This document shows positions 20,796 through 22,096 of a DNA stretch of 22,096 nt, piece by piece. The position numbers and the translations under genes were made by a program. The notes under the pieces are model-generated. The model saw nothing but the letters and a program-made list of their open reading frames with translations, made no database searches and was not told the origin of the DNA. Origin of the DNA: Halanaerobiales bacterium (GTDB lineage Bacteria; Bacillota_F; Halanaerobiia; Halanaerobiales; DTU029). Location of the stretch: positions 1 to 22,096 of the forward strand of contig JADQBV010000001.1 of NCBI GenBank assembly GCA_016278415.1, given 5' to 3'. The stretch's first letter is position 1. Each line of letters starts with the position of its first letter.

Positions 20796-22096
20796 TTAAT
20801 TATCCTTATATCTTAATACACGCATGGCATTTAATATGACCAGTAAAACACTTACTTCATGAACCAGCATACCTGAAGCCAAGAATACTTTCTGTCCCAG
20901 TACTCCAGCCAACAAAGTAAATACAACCAGAGCAGCAAAGATAACATTCTCCTTTATATTACGATTTGCTGCTTTACTAAGTCCAATTGCATACGGTACT
21001 TTTTTTATATTATCTGCCATCAAAGTAATATCTGCTGTATCGATAGCAGCATCTGTACCCGCTACCCCCATGGCAATCCCAATATCAGCTGTAGCCAGTG
21101 AAGGTGTATCATTTATACCATCACCAATCATAGCTACTATATAGCCTTCCTTTTGATAAGACTTTATTGCCTCAACCTTATCTTCTGGAAGTAGTTCTGC
21201 CTTAAATCTATCCAGTTGTAATTCGTCTGCTATAGATTGAGCTATTCTCTGGTTATCTCCTGTTAACATTACTACTTTCTTTATACCAATATCTTTTAAT
21301 TCTTTTACTATTGTAGAGGCATTTTCCCGAGGGATATCAGCAATGGAAATCAGACCAATTATTTCTTCGTTTTCTGCTACAATTACGACTGTTTTACCTT
21401 CTTCTTCCAGGCTGTTCTTCTTTTCTAATATCTTTTCATCTATCTGAATACCCTGTTTCTCAAACAACCTCATATTTCCAACTACAATTTGCTTGTTATT
21501 TATCTTGGCTATTACACCAAGACCTGTTATTGTCTCAAATTCATCTGGTGAGCTACTCTCTTCGTCCAGAGCTGTGTTTGCCTTATCTTTGATAGCCTGA
21601 GCAAGATGGTGCTCAGAATTTAATTCAGCAGCAGCAGCCAGTTTTAAAACTTCATTCTCAGACCTGTTGAAAACAACAATACTATTTACAACTGGTTCAC
21701 CTTTAGTCAAGGTTCCTGTTTTATCAAAGGCAACCATATCTATTTTTCCAGACTTCTCCAGGTACTCACCACCTTTGATTAAAATCCCATTACGTGCTCC
21801 ATTCCCTATCCCGGCTACTATTGAAATTGGAGTAGAAATTACAAGTGCACCCGGGCACCCAATTACCAGTAAGGTTAGAGCAAGCCTAATATCCCTTGTA
21901 ATTAAATATGAACCTATGGAGAGAATGATAATTGCTGGTGTATAATATTTCGAAAAACGCTCCATTAATTTCTGAGTCGGGGCCTTCTGTTCCTGGGCCT
22001 CTTCTACCAGTTCTATTATCTTACCAAAGGTAGTGTCTTCGCCAACATTTTTTGTTTCAATCTCTAAATAGCCGTTTTTATTTATTGTACCATTAA
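20796..22096 (-). CDS. P1B-type metal ATPase, N-terminal part outside the window
   Basis: The frame runs open to the window edge, giving about 432 C-terminal residues: end of the actuator (NVGEDTTFGKIIELVEEAQ), sixth segment with VIGCPGALVISTP, phosphorylation site DKTGTLTKGEP, nucleotide domain with SEHHLAQA, MLTGDN, GDGINDTPSLATADIGIAM and two final spans. The overall pattern (ALVISTP, ILIKGGEYLE) fits the Zn/Cd/Pb pump branch. Three key places differ: the membrane metal site is CPG (21849-21857) not CPC, the nucleotide-domain HP is HH, and the last span has VHEVSVLLVILNAMR with His-Glu where Zn pumps have an Asp. The frame is otherwise intact, so it is probably functional but with changed metal preference. 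The free HMA gene follows. Confidence 0.88.
   Translation of the reverse strand, partial: NGTINKNGYLEIETKNVGEDTTFGKIIELVEEAQEQKAPTQKLMERFSKYYTPAIIILSIGSYLITRDIRLALTLLVIGCPGALVISTPISIVAGIGNGARNGILIKGGEYLEKSGKIDMVAFDKTGTLTKGEPVVNSIVVFNRSENEVLKLAAAAELNSEHHLAQAIKDKANTALDEESSSPDEFETITGLGVIAKINNKQIVVGNMRLFEKQGIQIDEKILEKKNSLEEEGKTVVIVAENEEIIGLISIADIPRENASTIVKELKDIGIKKVVMLTGDNQRIAQSIADELQLDRFKAELLPEDKVEAIKSYQKEGYIVAMIGDGINDTPSLATADIGIAMGVAGTDAAIDTADITLMADNIKKVPYAIGLSKAANRNIKENVIFAALVVFTLLAGVLGQKVFLASGMLVHEVSVLLVILNAMRVLRYKDN

Noticed and set aside
1..22096. CRISPR arrays, tRNA, rRNA, insertion sequences or phage genes
   Set aside because: No regularly spaced repeats, cloverleaf or rRNA signatures, transposases or integrases were recognised.

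Overview
The window is AT-rich and gene-dense, with nearly every gene on the minus strand. The only convincing plus-strand gene is a small DUF1657 protein at 12874-13119. Strong AGGAGG-type ribosome binding sites, TTGACA-N17-TATAAT promoters, a DUF1657 protein (a family typical of endospore formers) and the gene set point to an anaerobic, low-GC member of the Bacillota. A Halanaerobia- or Clostridia-like lineage is my best guess. I see no rRNA, tRNA, CRISPR array, insertion sequence or phage gene.

Region 1 (about 1-8113) is a sulfur-assimilation block. In transcription order it reads hemL, a large sulfite reductase fused to a helical segment and a TusA-like domain, cysK, metY, a short AprA-like flavoprotein, and the first codons of another gene cut by the window edge. 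A perfect consensus promoter precedes hemL, and no clear terminator is seen further down, so one transcript may cover the block. The logic fits: HemL feeds tetrapyrrole (siroheme) synthesis, the siroheme enzyme makes sulfide, CysK and MetY fix sulfide into cysteine and homocysteine, and the AprA-like protein could make sulfite from APS.

Region 2 (about 8150-13200) is copper-related. copA has a TTGACA-N17-TATATT promoter followed by a CsoR/CstR-type palindrome (TACCC-N5-GGGTA). A second palindrome of the same architecture sits alone downstream of copA, and a weaker one lies before the DUF1657 gene, whose product is 17% methionine. A PF03773-type permease lies between. No csoR gene is visible in the window.

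Region 3 (13242-16935) holds a small membrane stress-type protein and two tightly coupled, mutually homologous membrane-anchored proteins with cell-wall-binding-repeat-2-like ectodomains. One of these carries a methionine-rich DUF4396-like membrane domain. This pair is the best candidate for an undescribed system.

Region 4 (16936-22096) is a divalent-metal region with gene decay: two short coding remnants, an unlisted 32-codon ORF, a CadC-like metal sensor in an operon with a ZIP transporter, a CDF exporter that has lost its N-terminal half, a Crp/Fnr regulator, a free-standing CPDC metal-binding protein, and the 3' part of a P1B ATPase with atypical CPG, HH and HE motifs.
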